Origin: Desulfobacteraceae bacterium 4572_35.1
GTDB lineage: Bacteria; Desulfobacterota; Desulfuromonadia; Desulfuromonadales; Desulfuromonadaceae
Direction of reading: 5' to 3'
Length of the DNA stretch: 57,517 bases
Assembly: GCA_002084705.1 (NCBI GenBank)
Contig: NBLX01000002.1
Coordinates: 1 to 57,517 of the forward strand
Shown: positions 1 through 9,145 of the stretch, piece after piece
Position numbering within the stretch: the first letter of the stretch is position 1
Layout: each line of letters opens with the position of its first letter
Made by a program: the position numbers and the translations under genes
The notes under the pieces: generated by a model
Told to the model about the DNA's origin: nothing
Database searches by the model: none
The model's input: the letters and a program-made list of their open reading frames with translations, nothing else

Positions 1-951
1 GATGGAGACCGTCAGGAGGAAGATGCCACTGAGTTCTATGGTTTGGGGATAGAAAAATATTATTCCATATCTGCAGAACACGGACGCGGCATCGGTGATC
101 TTATTGCCGATATCTTGGGTGAATTGCCACCGGTTGCTAAGGATGATGCCGCTGAAAATGAGGTGCGCCTGGCTGTTATTGGAAGGCCAAATGTTGGCAA
201 ATCGTCTCTGGTAAATAAAATGCTTGGTTATGAACGTGTTGTCGCTAATCCTGTTGCTGGAACCACCAGAGATAGTATTGATTCGCCGATAACTTACAAT
301 GGTAAACGCTACACTCTAATCGATACAGCAGGGATAAGACGTAAGGGTCGAGTGAGCCAGAAACTTGAAAAATATTCGATAATTCAAGCATTGAAGGGGA
401 TGGATCGTGCCCATGTGGTGATGCTGCTCATAGATGCAGAAGAGGGGATAACTGAGCAAGATCTGACGATTGCTGGTTACGCTCTTGAACGCGGACGAGC
501 TATTATTTTGGTGGTAAACAAGTGGGATACCTTGACCAAAGATAATTACACCATGAAAAAGTTTACCGATGAAGTGCGTCTGCAATTTAAGTTTATCCCT
601 TTTGCTCCCATCATGTTTGTTTCAGCATTAACCGGACAACGGGTTGCTAAAATCATGGATACGGTCGAAGAGGTTGCCGTTCAATTTAATCGTAAAATTT
701 CTACATCGGAATTGAATCGAGTGTTGCAGGAAGCGGAACAGGCACATCAACCGGCTATGTATCACGGCAAACGGGTGAAATTTTTTTATATCACCCAAAC
801 AGCGGTGCGCCCACCAACTTTCACCATTTTTGTTAATAAAGAAAAAGGGGTACACTTTTCATACCGGCGTTATATAGCCAATAAAATTCGTGCCCCTTTT
901 GGTTTTAGCGGTTGCCCGTTAAGAATCAATTATCGCGATCGTGAGAGGTAG
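1..951 (+). CDS. der: Ribosome-assembly GTPase Der (EngA), 5' end outside window
   Basis: Der is a tandem-GTPase needed for 50S subunit maturation. The open frame runs from base 1, so the start codon and most of G-domain 1 lie upstream of the window. What remains begins just after the NKxD region of the first G domain (DGDRQEEDATEFYGLG) and includes a complete second G domain: P-loop GRPNVGKSS near base 181, the switch region with AGTTRDS, DTAG, and NKWD near base 520. The C-terminal KH-like domain ends with PLRINYRDRER, typical of the family. The next gene follows after a 129-base gap. Identification is secure; only the 5' truncation by the window edge limits it. Confidence 0.95.
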   Translation, partial: DGDRQEEDATEFYGLGIEKYYSISAEHGRGIGDLIADILGELPPVAKDDAAENEVRLAVIGRPNVGKSSLVNKMLGYERVVANPVAGTTRDSIDSPITYNGKRYTLIDTAGIRRKGRVSQKLEKYSIIQALKGMDRAHVVMLLIDAEEGITEQDLTIAGYALERGRAIILVVNKWDTLTKDNYTMKKFTDEVRLQFKFIPFAPIMFVSALTGQRVAKIMDTVEEVAVQFNRKISTSELNRVLQEAEQAHQPAMYHGKRVKFFYITQTAVRPPTFTIFVNKEKGVHFSYRRYIANKIRAPFGFSGCPLRINYRDRER

Positions 952-1080
952 TTGTTCGCCACTGCGATTGTGTGATATGCTACCCGCGTTTGTTTGGCAT
1001 GCTATATTTTTTTGGGCACATCTACAACTCTAACTTGCTATAAGCAGGGTTTACTCCTCGAGTATTGAAAGGTGGCTATC

Positions 1081-1443
1081 TTGAATAAAAAGATAATGAT
1101 TGTAGAAGATGAAAAGTGTCTGCTAAAATTGGCAACAATCATTTTAACTGCGCGTGGTTATGAAGTGGTTGGTGCTGCGGACGGCTTACAAGCCCTGAAG
1201 ATTATGGAGCGGGGTGATATCGATCTTATACTGCTTGATGTTATGTTGCCCGGAATAGATGGTTTTGAGGTATGCAGGCGAATTAAACAAAATGACGCCT
1301 ACTCTGATATACCTGTGGTTATGTTGACCGCTAAAAAAAATCAAACAGATTTAGATCGTGGCAATGAGGTTGGTGCCGCATGGTATATTACCAAACCGTT
1401 CAAGTCATCTAATGTGATAGAGACAGTAGAACGACTGCTTTAA
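1081..1443 (+). CDS. Single-domain response regulator (CheY-like receiver)
   Basis: A stand-alone receiver domain of 120 residues with no output domain. Visible signature residues are the acidic pair in IVEDE near the N-terminus, the phospho-acceptor Asp in LLDVMLPG, the Thr of MLTA and the conserved Lys of ITKPF. I chose the TTG start at 1081 because AAAGGTGG at 1067-1074 sits at the right distance upstream; a GTG at 1072 is the alternative and lies inside that ribosome-binding site. No histidine kinase is adjacent, so its partner and target are unknown. It could relay a phosphate or bind a protein such as a motor switch. Confidence 0.85.
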   Translation: MNKKIMIVEDEKCLLKLATIILTARGYEVVGAADGLQALKIMERGDIDLILLDVMLPGIDGFEVCRRIKQNDAYSDIPVVMLTAKKNQTDLDRGNEVGAAWYITKPFKSSNVIETVERLL

Positions 1444-1506
1444 TGGCAAACTAAAAATATATAGCATAACATGGTGTTGTTACGCCGTTTGTTCTTATCC
1501 GTTTGC

Positions 1507-1535
1507 TTGACAAGCATGCGATATAAGTGTTAAAT
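1507..1535 (+). promoter_or_regulatory. Probable sigma-70 promoter for infA
   Basis: TTGACA at 1507-1512 is a perfect -35 element. A 17-base spacer leads to TTAAAT at 1530-1535 (4 of 6 matches to the -10 consensus). It lies about 50 bases upstream of the infA start and fits an independently expressed infA transcript ending at the hairpin near 1900. Confidence 0.55.
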
Positions 1536-1585
1536 GCTTGGCACTGTTTTTTAGGTTTTATTGAATTAATAATTTGGAGGATCTT

Positions 1586-1804
1586 TTGGCTAAGGAAGAA
1601 GCAATTGAAGTAGAAGGCACCGTCGTTGAACCGTTACCCAACGCCATGTTTCGGGTGAAGTTAGACAATGACCATGTGGTTTTGGCACATATTTCCGGTA
1701 AAATGCGTAAATTTTACATAAGAATTCTCCCCGGTGATCGGGTAACTGTAGAGTTATCACCTTATGACCTGACTCGCGGTCGTATCACCTATCGTGAAAA
1801 ATAG
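1586..1804 (+). CDS. infA: Translation initiation factor IF-1
   Basis: A 72-residue S1/OB-fold protein, the standard IF-1 length. It binds the ribosomal A site during initiation. The sequence carries the family hallmarks [34 protein letters not shown] and the C-terminal LTRGRITYR. The TTG start at 1586 is preceded by GGAGG at 1576-1580 with five bases of spacing, and gives the usual MAKEE-type N-terminus; a TTG at 1574 would overlap the ribosome-binding site and is unlikely. It is flanked by its own promoter and terminator, so it is probably a single-gene transcript. Confidence 0.96.
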   Translation: MAKEEAIEVEGTVVEPLPNAMFRVKLDNDHVVLAHISGKMRKFYIRILPGDRVTVELSPYDLTRGRITYREK

Positions 1805-1895
1805 ATCGATCCTTTGTTGATATTTACACCTTTTGCTGGTAGTTGCAAAAACTGCTGCAGATTGTGCTAAAGATTCTTAAGAATAAAGATAAAAG

Positions 1896-1921
1896 AAAGC
1901 CGGCTATAGGCCGGTTTTTTC
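1896..1921 (+). terminator. Rho-independent terminator downstream of infA
   Basis: CCGGC at 1900-1904 pairs with GCCGG at 1910-1914 around a TATAG loop. A run of seven T follows, and flanking A residues can pair with part of the T run. It lies between infA and leuS. Confidence 0.75.
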
Positions 1922-1960
1922 ATTTTGAGGGCTTAACTGCTCTTGAATTGCGGAGGCAGC

Positions 1961-4513
1961 ATGGAAGAACGCTATGATCCAATTAGCATAGAACTGGCGT
2001 GGCAACAAACTTGGGCAACCGGCAACAAATATTCTGTTAGTGAGCAATCAGAAAAACAGAAATACTATCTTCTAGAGATGTTCCCATATCCATCTGGGCG
2101 AATTCATATGGGTCATGTGCGCAACTATTCTATAGGTGATGTGGTAGCACGGTTTAAACGCCTTCAGGGATTCAATGTTCTTCATCCCATGGGTTGGGAC
2201 GCGTTTGGTATGCCCGCCGAGAATGCTGCTATCCAGCATGGTATCCACCCCGCTAAATGGACAGTTGAAAATATCGCCAACATGCGCTTGCAACTGAAAC
2301 GGATGGGTTTCTCCTACGCTTGGGATCGTGAGTTTGCTACCTGTGATGTAGATTATTACCGCTGGGAACAGCAAATATTTTTGCAGATGTTGAAAAAAGG
2401 GATGGCCTATAAAAAGAGCTCTATCGTTAACTGGTGTCCTGAATGTCAAACAGTGCTAGCAAATGAGCAAGTAGAAGATGGTTGTTGCTGGCGTTGTAAT
2501 ACTACGGTAGTGGATAAGGAGCTGGATCAGTGGTTTCTTAAAATTACCAACTATGCTGAGGAACTCCTCGATTGTATTGATGACCTCAGTGGTTGGCCTG
2601 ATTCTGTCCTTACCATGCAACGCAATTGGATAGGGCGCAGTGTCGGTTGTGAAGTTGAATTTCCCTTGGAAAATTCACCAGAGAAGATAAAGGTGTTTAC
2701 CACCCGCCAAGACACATTATACGGCGCCACTTTTATGAGCCTGGCACCTGAACATCCCCAGGCACTGCAACTGACAACACCAGAACAGCGCGATCAGGTA
2801 GAAAAATTTATCGCTAAGGTTCGCAGTCAGGATAAAAAAAATCGGACCAGTGAAGATTTTGAGAAAGAGGGCGTTTTTACCGGTTCCTACTGTATTAACC
2901 CCCTTACTCAGACGAAGATGCCGATCTTCTTGGCTAATTTTGTGTTGATGGATTACGGCACTGGCGCGGTCATGGCGGTGCCAACCCACGATCAGCGCGA
3001 TTTCGATTTTGCTAAAAAGTATGATCTGGAACTGGTTGTTGTCATCCAGCCAAAAGATCAGCCTCTTGATCCGGCAGATATGACTGAAGCTTGGACGGGT
3101 ACCGGGATTATGGTGAATTCAGGTCAGTTCGATGGCCTGGATAATGAGTCTGCCAAGGAGCAGATAGCCGATTATCTGGAACAACAGCAGATTGGTGCCA
3201 AGACTGTCAATTATCGTCTGCGTGACTGGGGTGTGTCTCGCCAACGTTATTGGGGTAACCCAATTCCGGTAATCTATTGTGATAAATGTGGAGTTGTGCC
3301 AGTGCCGGAACAGGATTTGCCGGTAGTGCTGCCAACCAATGTTAAATTTACCGGTGAGGGTGGCAGCCCTTTAGCTCAGCATACAGAATTCTATCAGACC
3401 ACTTGTCCTGAATGTGGTGGTGCTGCGCGGCGGGAAACCGACACCTTCGACACTTTTGTTGAGAGCTCATGGTATTTTGCCCGTTATGCCTGCCCCTCTT
3501 TCACCGATGGTGCAATAGATAAAGATGCCGCTGAATATTGGCTCCCTGTAGATCAGTATATCGGCGGTGTTGAACATGCGGTAATGCACTTGCTATATGC
3601 GCGTTTTTTTACAAAAGTATTGCGCGATTTAGGTTACATGGATATCGACGAACCATTTACTAATCTATTGACTCAGGGGATGGTTTGTAAGGAAACCCAG
3701 TCGTGTCCTGAGCACGGGTGGTTGTACCCTGAAGACGTGGTAGACGGCAAATGTAATAAGTGTGGTAAGACGGCAAATGTCGGTCGAATCGAAAAGATGA
3801 GTAAGTCAAAGATGAATGTGGTTGATCCCGATCATCTTATTGCCAAATATGGAGCTGATACTTCGCGGTTGTTCTCCTTGTTTGCAGCTCCGCCGGAAAA
3901 AGATCTTGAATGGAACGAACAGAGTGTTGAAGGATGCTATCGTTTTCTGAATCGTGTCTGGCGCGTTGTTTATGACAATCGGGAGTTGTTGGCTGAGAAG
4001 ACACAACCTGAGACAAGTGGTGCTGCCCGTGAATTGCGCCGTATAAGTCATAAAACAATTAAAAAAGTGACCGAAGATATTGATGGACGTTTTCACTTCA
4101 ATACAGCGATTGCAGCAGTGATGGAGCTAGTAAACGCTATTTATGCTTTTGACGCTAAGCAGCAATATCCCGGAGCATTCAAAGAAGCTGTTGAGACGAT
4201 GGTGCGCTTGTTGGCTCCCTTCGTACCGCATATAACTGAAGAGTTGTGGTATAGTATTGGCAATAAAGATGATCTTGAAGCTGCTGGGTGGCCAGCGTGG
4301 GATGAACAGGCTCTTGTTGTTGATGAAAATCTTATTGTCATTCAGGTGAATGGCAAGATTCGCTCTAAGATTACAGTGTCAGCGTCAGCAGATAAGGCAA
4401 CAGTTGAAGCTGCCGCTTTAGAGGATGAAACAGTGCAACGATTCATTGCCGATAAGAGTATTCGCAAGGTTATTGTGGTGCCAGGAAAACTGGTAAATGT
4501 GGTGGTTGGATGA
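1961..4513 (+). CDS. leuS: Leucyl-tRNA synthetase
   Basis: Class I aminoacyl-tRNA synthetase charging tRNA-Leu, 850 residues, close to the usual bacterial length. The HIGH-type motif is HMGH at about residues 49-52 in a [16 protein letters not shown] context, and KMSKS is at about 612-616. The CP1 editing domain contains [12 protein letters not shown], and zinc-binding CxxC pairs are visible (CPEC, CWRC, CDKC, CPECGG). The ATG at 1961 is preceded by GGAGG with good spacing; an upstream in-frame TTG at 1943 lacks such a site. The stop codon overlaps the lptE start (ATGA), so leuS, lptE and probably holA are cotranscribed. Confidence 0.98.
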   Translation: MEERYDPISIELAWQQTWATGNKYSVSEQSEKQKYYLLEMFPYPSGRIHMGHVRNYSIGDVVARFKRLQGFNVLHPMGWDAFGMPAENAAIQHGIHPAKWTVENIANMRLQLKRMGFSYAWDREFATCDVDYYRWEQQIFLQMLKKGMAYKKSSIVNWCPECQTVLANEQVEDGCCWRCNTTVVDKELDQWFLKITNYAEELLDCIDDLSGWPDSVLTMQRNWIGRSVGCEVEFPLENSPEKIKVFTTRQDTLYGATFMSLAPEHPQALQLTTPEQRDQVEKFIAKVRSQDKKNRTSEDFEKEGVFTGSYCINPLTQTKMPIFLANFVLMDYGTGAVMAVPTHDQRDFDFAKKYDLELVVVIQPKDQPLDPADMTEAWTGTGIMVNSGQFDGLDNESAKEQIADYLEQQQIGAKTVNYRLRDWGVSRQRYWGNPIPVIYCDKCGVVPVPEQDLPVVLPTNVKFTGEGGSPLAQHTEFYQTTCPECGGAARRETDTFDTFVESSWYFARYACPSFTDGAIDKDAAEYWLPVDQYIGGVEHAVMHLLYARFFTKVLRDLGYMDIDEPFTNLLTQGMVCKETQSCPEHGWLYPEDVVDGKCNKCGKTANVGRIEKMSKSKMNVVDPDHLIAKYGADTSRLFSLFAAPPEKDLEWNEQSVEGCYRFLNRVWRVVYDNRELLAEKTQPETSGAARELRRISHKTIKKVTEDIDGRFHFNTAIAAVMELVNAIYAFDAKQQYPGAFKEAVETMVRLLAPFVPHITEELWYSIGNKDDLEAAGWPAWDEQALVVDENLIVIQVNGKIRSKITVSASADKATVEAAALEDETVQRFIADKSIRKVIVVPGKLVNVVVG

Positions 4514-5022
4514 AAAATGTAATTACAGTTTTTGCTTTGATGATGCTAACAATTGCCGGTTGTGGTTATCATCTTCCCGGTCGTGGTGGCACTTTACCGG
4601 AAGATATTGCCACTTTGATGATTGAGGCAGTGGAGAATAAAACAGCTGAACCATTTATCGAAACTCAGTTAACTAATGAGGTGCGTGATCAGTTTGCCCG
4701 TCGGCAAACGGTAACGATCGTAGCAGATGCCGAGCAGGCTGATGCGATACTTACTGCTAGCATAATCAGTTATCGTTCCAACGCAATCACCTACAATCAA
4801 GATGATGATATCAGTGAATATCGGTTAACCATGCAGGTTGATGGGAAGCTGGTACGACGTTTGGATGATGAGGTGATCTGGCAGGGTACAGTACAATGGC
4901 AGGAGGAGTTTTTTGCCAGTGATGATCGTGCGGAGCAGGATCAACGTGAAAGTGATGCGCAGTTAAAGGCTACCAAACGTCTGGCGCAAGAGGTTTACAA
5001 CCGAATAACTGATAATTTTTGA
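4510..5022 (+). CDS. lptE: LPS-assembly lipoprotein LptE
   Basis: A 170-residue outer-membrane lipoprotein that plugs and assembles the LptD channel for lipopolysaccharide export. It has a lipoprotein signal peptide with a lipobox ending at Cys18 (TIAGC), followed by GYHLPGRG, a characteristic LptE N-terminal motif. The LptE fold is supported by the [14 protein letters not shown]...LTNEVRDQF pattern. It overlaps the leuS stop by four bases and sits ten bases before holA; leuS-lptE-holA is a widespread proteobacterial order. Together with the LpxL-type gene it shows an LPS-bearing outer membrane. Confidence 0.9.
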   Translation: MKNVITVFALMMLTIAGCGYHLPGRGGTLPEDIATLMIEAVENKTAEPFIETQLTNEVRDQFARRQTVTIVADAEQADAILTASIISYRSNAITYNQDDDISEYRLTMQVDGKLVRRLDDEVIWQGTVQWQEEFFASDDRAEQDQRESDAQLKATKRLAQEVYNRITDNF

Positions 5023-5031
5023 TTTACCATT

Positions 5032-6027
5032 ATGACTGATTATGAGCTGCGCAAAGCAGCTAAAAACAATAAGCTTCCTCCCCTGATTTGTTTATACGGT
5101 GAGGAAGCTTTTCTTTTAGAAGAATGTCTAACCTGTCTACTTGATGAAACTTTGGATAAAAGTAGTCGTGACTTCAATCTGCTGGTGATCAACGGTCGAG
5201 ATGTCGATCCCGCAAGTTTGATGGATACTGCTAAAACATTTCCGGTATTTGTACAAAAACGGATGATAATCGTCAAGCAGGCGCAAGATTTGCTAGCCCA
5301 CCAGTTAGATAACTTAATAAGTTATATAAGTGATCCAGTGCCAGAGTGTTGTATGATTTTTTGCGCGAATAAGGTTGATAAGCGCAAAAAGTTTTATCAA
5401 CAATTTAAAAAAAATGGGGTTTTGGTTGAATTTAAATCGCTATATGCCAATAAAATACCACCATTCGTGTGTGAGCGGGCTCGAAGTGCCAATAAACAGT
5501 TTAGTGAAGATGGACTGGCGTTGTTTTGTCGTCGAGTTGGTAATACCCTCGGTGAGATCGTCACAGAATTAAATAAGCTATTTAATTATTGCGGTGACAA
5601 TCATTTTATTGATGTTCCTGATGTTGCAGCTGTCGTATCCGATACCCGAATAGATTCAGTTTTTGATTTAACCGACGCCATTGGCGCGAAGGATTTGTCA
5701 CGGGCGTTAATATTATTAGAAAGGTTGCAGGACGACGGAGAGGCACCACTTAAAATATTGGCGATGATAACGCGCCATTACCGTCAACTGTGGAAAACCA
5801 GCGCTCTGTTGGAACAAAACGTCGGTAAACAACAAATTGCCAGCACAGTTAAGATCAACCCCTATTTTTTGACCGAGATCATCCGTCAAACTAAAAAAAT
5901 TAGTAAGTTAAGCTATCCACAATCGTTTGAATTATTTATAAAGTTGGATTTGGCTTTGAAGTCAACAGGGGCCCAGCCACGAGCACTATTGCAGAAATTG
6001 GCTCAAGATCTGATTTGTTTGAATTGA
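5032..6027 (+). CDS. holA: DNA polymerase III delta subunit
   Basis: The delta subunit opens the beta sliding clamp within the clamp-loader complex. At 331 residues it has family length and signatures: PPLICLYGEEAFLLEE near the N-terminus, the AAA-like region with FPVFVQKRMIIVKQAQ, the central GNTLGEIVTELNKL and the C-terminal collar with LKILAMITRHYRQLWK. It is the last gene of leuS-lptE-holA. Its 3' end overlaps the 3' end of the opposing rpsT frame by 25 bases, with no terminator between them. Confidence 0.93.
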   Translation: MTDYELRKAAKNNKLPPLICLYGEEAFLLEECLTCLLDETLDKSSRDFNLLVINGRDVDPASLMDTAKTFPVFVQKRMIIVKQAQDLLAHQLDNLISYISDPVPECCMIFCANKVDKRKKFYQQFKKNGVLVEFKSLYANKIPPFVCERARSANKQFSEDGLALFCRRVGNTLGEIVTELNKLFNYCGDNHFIDVPDVAAVVSDTRIDSVFDLTDAIGAKDLSRALILLERLQDDGEAPLKILAMITRHYRQLWKTSALLEQNVGKQQIASTVKINPYFLTEIIRQTKKISKLSYPQSFELFIKLDLALKSTGAQPRALLQKLAQDLICLN

Positions 6028-6251
6028 ATTTCATAAAAAATTGACTTATGAATAATACCTTTAGTACATACTTTATCAATATAAGGAACAGCTTTTTTCA
6101 ATATTGCAGTGGCGGTTTCCTTGTCACCAGCAGCAACTGCCAAGCGTACATTTTTAACCAAAGTCCTCATGGTAGTACGCGCATGCACGTTGCGTTGATT
6201 TCTGATGATACTTTGTTTATTTCTTTTAATTGCTGATTTGTGGTTAGCCAT
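6003..6251 (-). CDS. rpsT: Ribosomal protein S20, C-terminus replaced
   Basis: S20 is a primary 16S rRNA-binding protein of the 30S subunit. Residues 1-69 (MANHKSAIKRNKQS ... KGIIHK) match the family well. The usual C-terminal helix after IHK, about 18 residues beginning NKAAR-like, is missing and replaced by 13 unrelated residues, giving 82 instead of about 87. The replaced end lies against and over the end of holA on the other strand. The ATG at 6251 follows GGAG at a good distance. The gene has a strong promoter and is probably expressed, but the C-terminus looks truncated by rearrangement or by an assembly join. Confidence 0.85.
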   Translation of the reverse strand: MANHKSAIKRNKQSIIRNQRNVHARTTMRTLVKNVRLAVAAGDKETATAILKKAVPYIDKVCTKGIIHKSIFYEIQFKQIRS

Positions 6252-6300
6252 ATAGATCTCCATTTGATTTAGCTACGTGTAAAAAATTTACTGAAGACGT

Positions 6301-6329
6301 TTTATAGCATTGTAGCTGAATGCAGTCAA
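6301..6329 (-). promoter_or_regulatory. Probable sigma-70 promoter for rpsT
   Basis: On the minus strand TTGACT (6324-6329) is followed by a 17-base spacer and TATAAA (6301-6306), about 50 bases upstream of the rpsT start codon. This is one of the best promoter matches in the window and fits a ribosomal protein gene. Bases 6330-6429 upstream of it hold no gene; they contain a short AT-rich motif (TATAGAAAA) twice. Confidence 0.7.
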
Positions 6330-6429
6330 TATAGAAAAATTCTAATTCACTATAGAAAAGTCCTATAAATCAAGGTAGATACAATTATTTTATTACGTAT
6401 TAAATAAAAATAATCCCGCTGTTTGCATA

Positions 6430-7653
6430 TTGGATATAATGGGGGCAGGTTTTGCTCATGTAGCCGGCAAACTGGAACTAACGATTCATCTTACCCGGTT
6501 GATGTTTCCATACATATTTTTTGTTAGTTTGTTGGCGCTGCTCACTGGGGTACTGAATGTGTATGGTCATTATTTTATACCAGCATTTTCACCATTAATA
6601 CTCAATTTGGCCATGATTGGTAGTGCTCAGTTTTTTTATCAATATTTTGCAATCCCCATTGAGGCATTGGCATGGGGGGTGGTAGTGGGTGGTTTTCTGC
6701 AACTGGCTATGACGCTGCCCATGATGCGTCGCTACGGCTTTAATCTTAAATTATCCATACACTGGCGTGACGCAGTGGTGCAACGTATTGGACGGTTGAT
6801 GATTCCAGGTGTCGTCGGGGTTGCTATATATCAAATTAACATTGTGGTAACACGACTGTTGTCATCATTTCTAGATCAAGGCAGCGTTTCATATCTGTAT
6901 TATGGTCAGCGTTTGTTTGAATTCCCGCAAGGTATTTTTGTAGTTTCGTTAGCACAGGCGGTGTTGCCAACCATGAGTAAACAGGCTGCAGCGGGTGATA
7001 TCGCCGAGGTTAAAAATTCACTGCGTTATGCATTAATGCTGATTATGCTGATTACCATACCTGCCAGCGCTGGTTTGATGGTATGTGCCGTGCCGATATA
7101 CAGCCAACTGTTTATGAATGGAGCTTTTGATTTTGCTGCAGTACAGCAGACCGCTATAGCCTTGGCTGCTTATGCGCCAGGGTTGTTGTTTGTCGGTATC
7201 AGCCGAGTGGTAGTTCCAACCTTCTATGCCATGCAGGATACGCGTACTCCGGTATGGATATCGTTTTGGACACTGCTGGTTAATGTGGGCGTTGGTCTGT
7301 TGTTGATGGGGCCATTTAAACACGTTGGCCTGGCTGTAGCTCTAACCTGTGCATCTATCTTCAATGCCGTGATGTTGCTGATGCAGTTGAAACGCAAGCT
7401 GGGTTCAATCGCTTTGACTGGCGTGTTGTGGACTGGAGCGCGGGTAGTTGTCGCAACTACGGTCATGGTTGCGCTGGTGGATAAAATTTTATTGTTAGGC
7501 ACCTGGTCCCATGGCTTAACTATGATGAATATTACTTTGTTGCTAGGAGCAATTGGAGCCGGTATATGCTTGTATTGCACCAGTTGTTATGTATTGAGGG
7601 TTAAGGAGATGTGCGATGTTGTCGCTTTAGTTAAACGACGTATTAAACGTTGA
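6430..7653 (+). CDS. murJ: MurJ lipid II flippase, N-terminal ~115 residues missing
   Basis: MurJ flips lipid II across the inner membrane for peptidoglycan synthesis and normally has about 510 residues and 14 membrane segments. Here 407 residues remain. Homology begins near family residue 110 (LTRLMFPYIFFVSLLALLTGVLN) and continues to a normal C-terminus. In-frame sequence upstream hits a TAG at 6376 and shows no flippase similarity, so the first three or so membrane helices, with essential cavity residues, are gone. The start given (TTG 6430; ATG at 6439 is the alternative) is arbitrary. MurJ is essential unless Amj or another flippase substitutes, so this is a pseudogene, a rearranged copy or a misassembly. 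Confidence 0.8.
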   Translation: MDIMGAGFAHVAGKLELTIHLTRLMFPYIFFVSLLALLTGVLNVYGHYFIPAFSPLILNLAMIGSAQFFYQYFAIPIEALAWGVVVGGFLQLAMTLPMMRRYGFNLKLSIHWRDAVVQRIGRLMIPGVVGVAIYQINIVVTRLLSSFLDQGSVSYLYYGQRLFEFPQGIFVVSLAQAVLPTMSKQAAAGDIAEVKNSLRYALMLIMLITIPASAGLMVCAVPIYSQLFMNGAFDFAAVQQTAIALAAYAPGLLFVGISRVVVPTFYAMQDTRTPVWISFWTLLVNVGVGLLLMGPFKHVGLAVALTCASIFNAVMLLMQLKRKLGSIALTGVLWTGARVVVATTVMVALVDKILLLGTWSHGLTMMNITLLLGAIGAGICLYCTSCYVLRVKEMCDVVALVKRRIKR

Positions 7654-8134
7654 AAGTGTCAACTTGGCGCAGTGCTTCGTACAGTACTATCCCGGCAGAG
7701 GTGGATAAATTAAGGCTGCGCACTGCTGTACCAGCTAAGGGGATAAGGAGGCAATTGTCTGGATTGTCAGCCAACAATTGTTTGGGCAACCCTTTGGTTT
7801 CTTTGCCAAATACAATAAAATCACCAGCAGAAAAGGTGGCCTGTGTGTAAGATTTGTCGGCGGTTTTCGATGTGTACCACCAGTTCCCAGCGGCAGATTC
7901 AGTAAAATCTTTATGCAATTGTTCTAGGCTGTCCCATATATGTAATGATACGTGAGGCCAATAATCCAGACCAGCTCGTTTGAGGTAGCGATCATCTAAG
8001 GAAAACCCAAGTTTGCCTACCAGATGCAGATTGGTACCTGTTGCCGCACACAGACGGGCAATGTTGCCAGTGTTGGGTGGAATTTCCGGTTCAACAAGAA
8101 CGATATTGAAAGTTGGGAATGGTGTTTGTGTCAT
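7643..8134 (-). CDS. trmL: tRNA (cytidine(34)-2'-O)-methyltransferase TrmL
   Basis: SPOUT-class (trefoil-knot) methyltransferase that 2'-O-methylates the wobble base of leucine tRNAs. It has 163 residues, close to the family norm. Motifs seen are VLVEPEIPPNTGNIARLCAATG at the N-terminus, then FGKETKGLP and the knot sequence IPLAGTAVRSLNLSTSAGIVLYEALRQ. The ATG at 8134 was chosen because it begins just before the conserved fold; the open frame extends 15 codons further upstream into the neighbouring gene. It overlaps the upstream acyltransferase by four bases, and its 3' end overlaps murJ by 11 bases in the convergent orientation. Confidence 0.93.
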   Translation of the reverse strand: MTQTPFPTFNIVLVEPEIPPNTGNIARLCAATGTNLHLVGKLGFSLDDRYLKRAGLDYWPHVSLHIWDSLEQLHKDFTESAAGNWWYTSKTADKSYTQATFSAGDFIVFGKETKGLPKQLLADNPDNCLLIPLAGTAVRSLNLSTSAGIVLYEALRQVDTFNV

Positions 8135-9030
8135 TTTTTCTCCGCAGACTTTCTCCACCGGCGGTGTACCCAGAACCATTGGTCAGGTTGTTCGCGAATT
8201 GCTTTCTCAACAATATCGGTAAGCCGTTGGGTGCAGTTTTGAACTGACTCAGGGGTTATTGGTTCAGAAAAAACAATTGGTTCACCAACCACAATTTTAT
8301 AACTGAAGTCGGGATTGCGGTAAGAAAAAGCTGGAATAATAGGGGTTTTTGTTTTTAAAACTATCTGTGGAATAATAGGGGTCGCATAAGCTGGGCGGTC
8401 AAAGAAATTGACAATCACCGCACGTTTTTTGGATATATGTTGATCAAGAAGGATACCTACAAAACGGTTTTGACTGAGGGTACGCATGATACGCCTTGCA
8501 CCGTGCTTGCTATCGAGACAATGACCACCGGCCGATTGGCGTTGCTTACGGAAAAACCGGTCGACGTACGGGTTGCGGATAGTTTTGGTGACAAAATCAA
8601 TTGGAAAACCAAGCTGTGGGAAAACAACTGTGCCACATTCCCAGAACCCGATATGAGCGGTCATCAGAAATGCGCCTTGCCCCTTTTCTTTTAACTTTTC
8701 CAGATTTTCTAGCCCCTCAATGGTGAACAGTTTTTCGATGGAGCCAGGTTTATTAAAGCGATCCAGGCATAACATCTCAACTGCACTAATACCCAAGTGT
8801 TCGAAAACCTGACAAATTTGTTGTTTTATCCATTTAGTGTTTTTGTCGGGGTAGGCTAGGTGCAGGTTGTCAGAAGTTGTTTTGACCCGCTTAGGTAAAA
8901 AGAAACGACTCATTCGTCCGAGAAAACGCCCTAACTTTAACGCTGGTATGCGTGGCATAGCACGAAATATGAGAGCCAGAGCAAAAAATAGGGCAGCTTC
9001 AATTATATTTTGTATCTTGTCTTTTGTCAT
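8131..9030 (-). CDS. LpxL/HtrB-type lysophospholipid (lipid A) acyltransferase
   Basis: A 299-residue inner-membrane acyltransferase of the LpxL/LpxM family, which adds secondary acyl chains to the lipid A precursor from acyl-ACP. It has a hydrophobic N-terminal anchor (about residues 10-25), the catalytic HX4E motif as HIGFWE near residue 123, and the DQHISKKRAVIVNFFDRPAYATP block typical of the family. The C-terminal WVHRRWR is also characteristic. It is translationally coupled to trmL (four-base overlap). Which acyl chain and position it serves cannot be told. Confidence in the family is high, in the exact LpxL role moderate. Confidence 0.85.
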   Translation of the reverse strand: MTKDKIQNIIEAALFFALALIFRAMPRIPALKLGRFLGRMSRFFLPKRVKTTSDNLHLAYPDKNTKWIKQQICQVFEHLGISAVEMLCLDRFNKPGSIEKLFTIEGLENLEKLKEKGQGAFLMTAHIGFWECGTVVFPQLGFPIDFVTKTIRNPYVDRFFRKQRQSAGGHCLDSKHGARRIMRTLSQNRFVGILLDQHISKKRAVIVNFFDRPAYATPIIPQIVLKTKTPIIPAFSYRNPDFSYKIVVGEPIVFSEPITPESVQNCTQRLTDIVEKAIREQPDQWFWVHRRWRKSAEKK

Positions 9031-9145
9031 CTCAACCTTTTTTACTTATGATACGCTGCGACGGGATATTAACACGGTCAATTTGATTCAGGCAAGTTGT
9101 CAGATATTGATATTACACAATTAATGGGAAAATTTGATTGTTATG

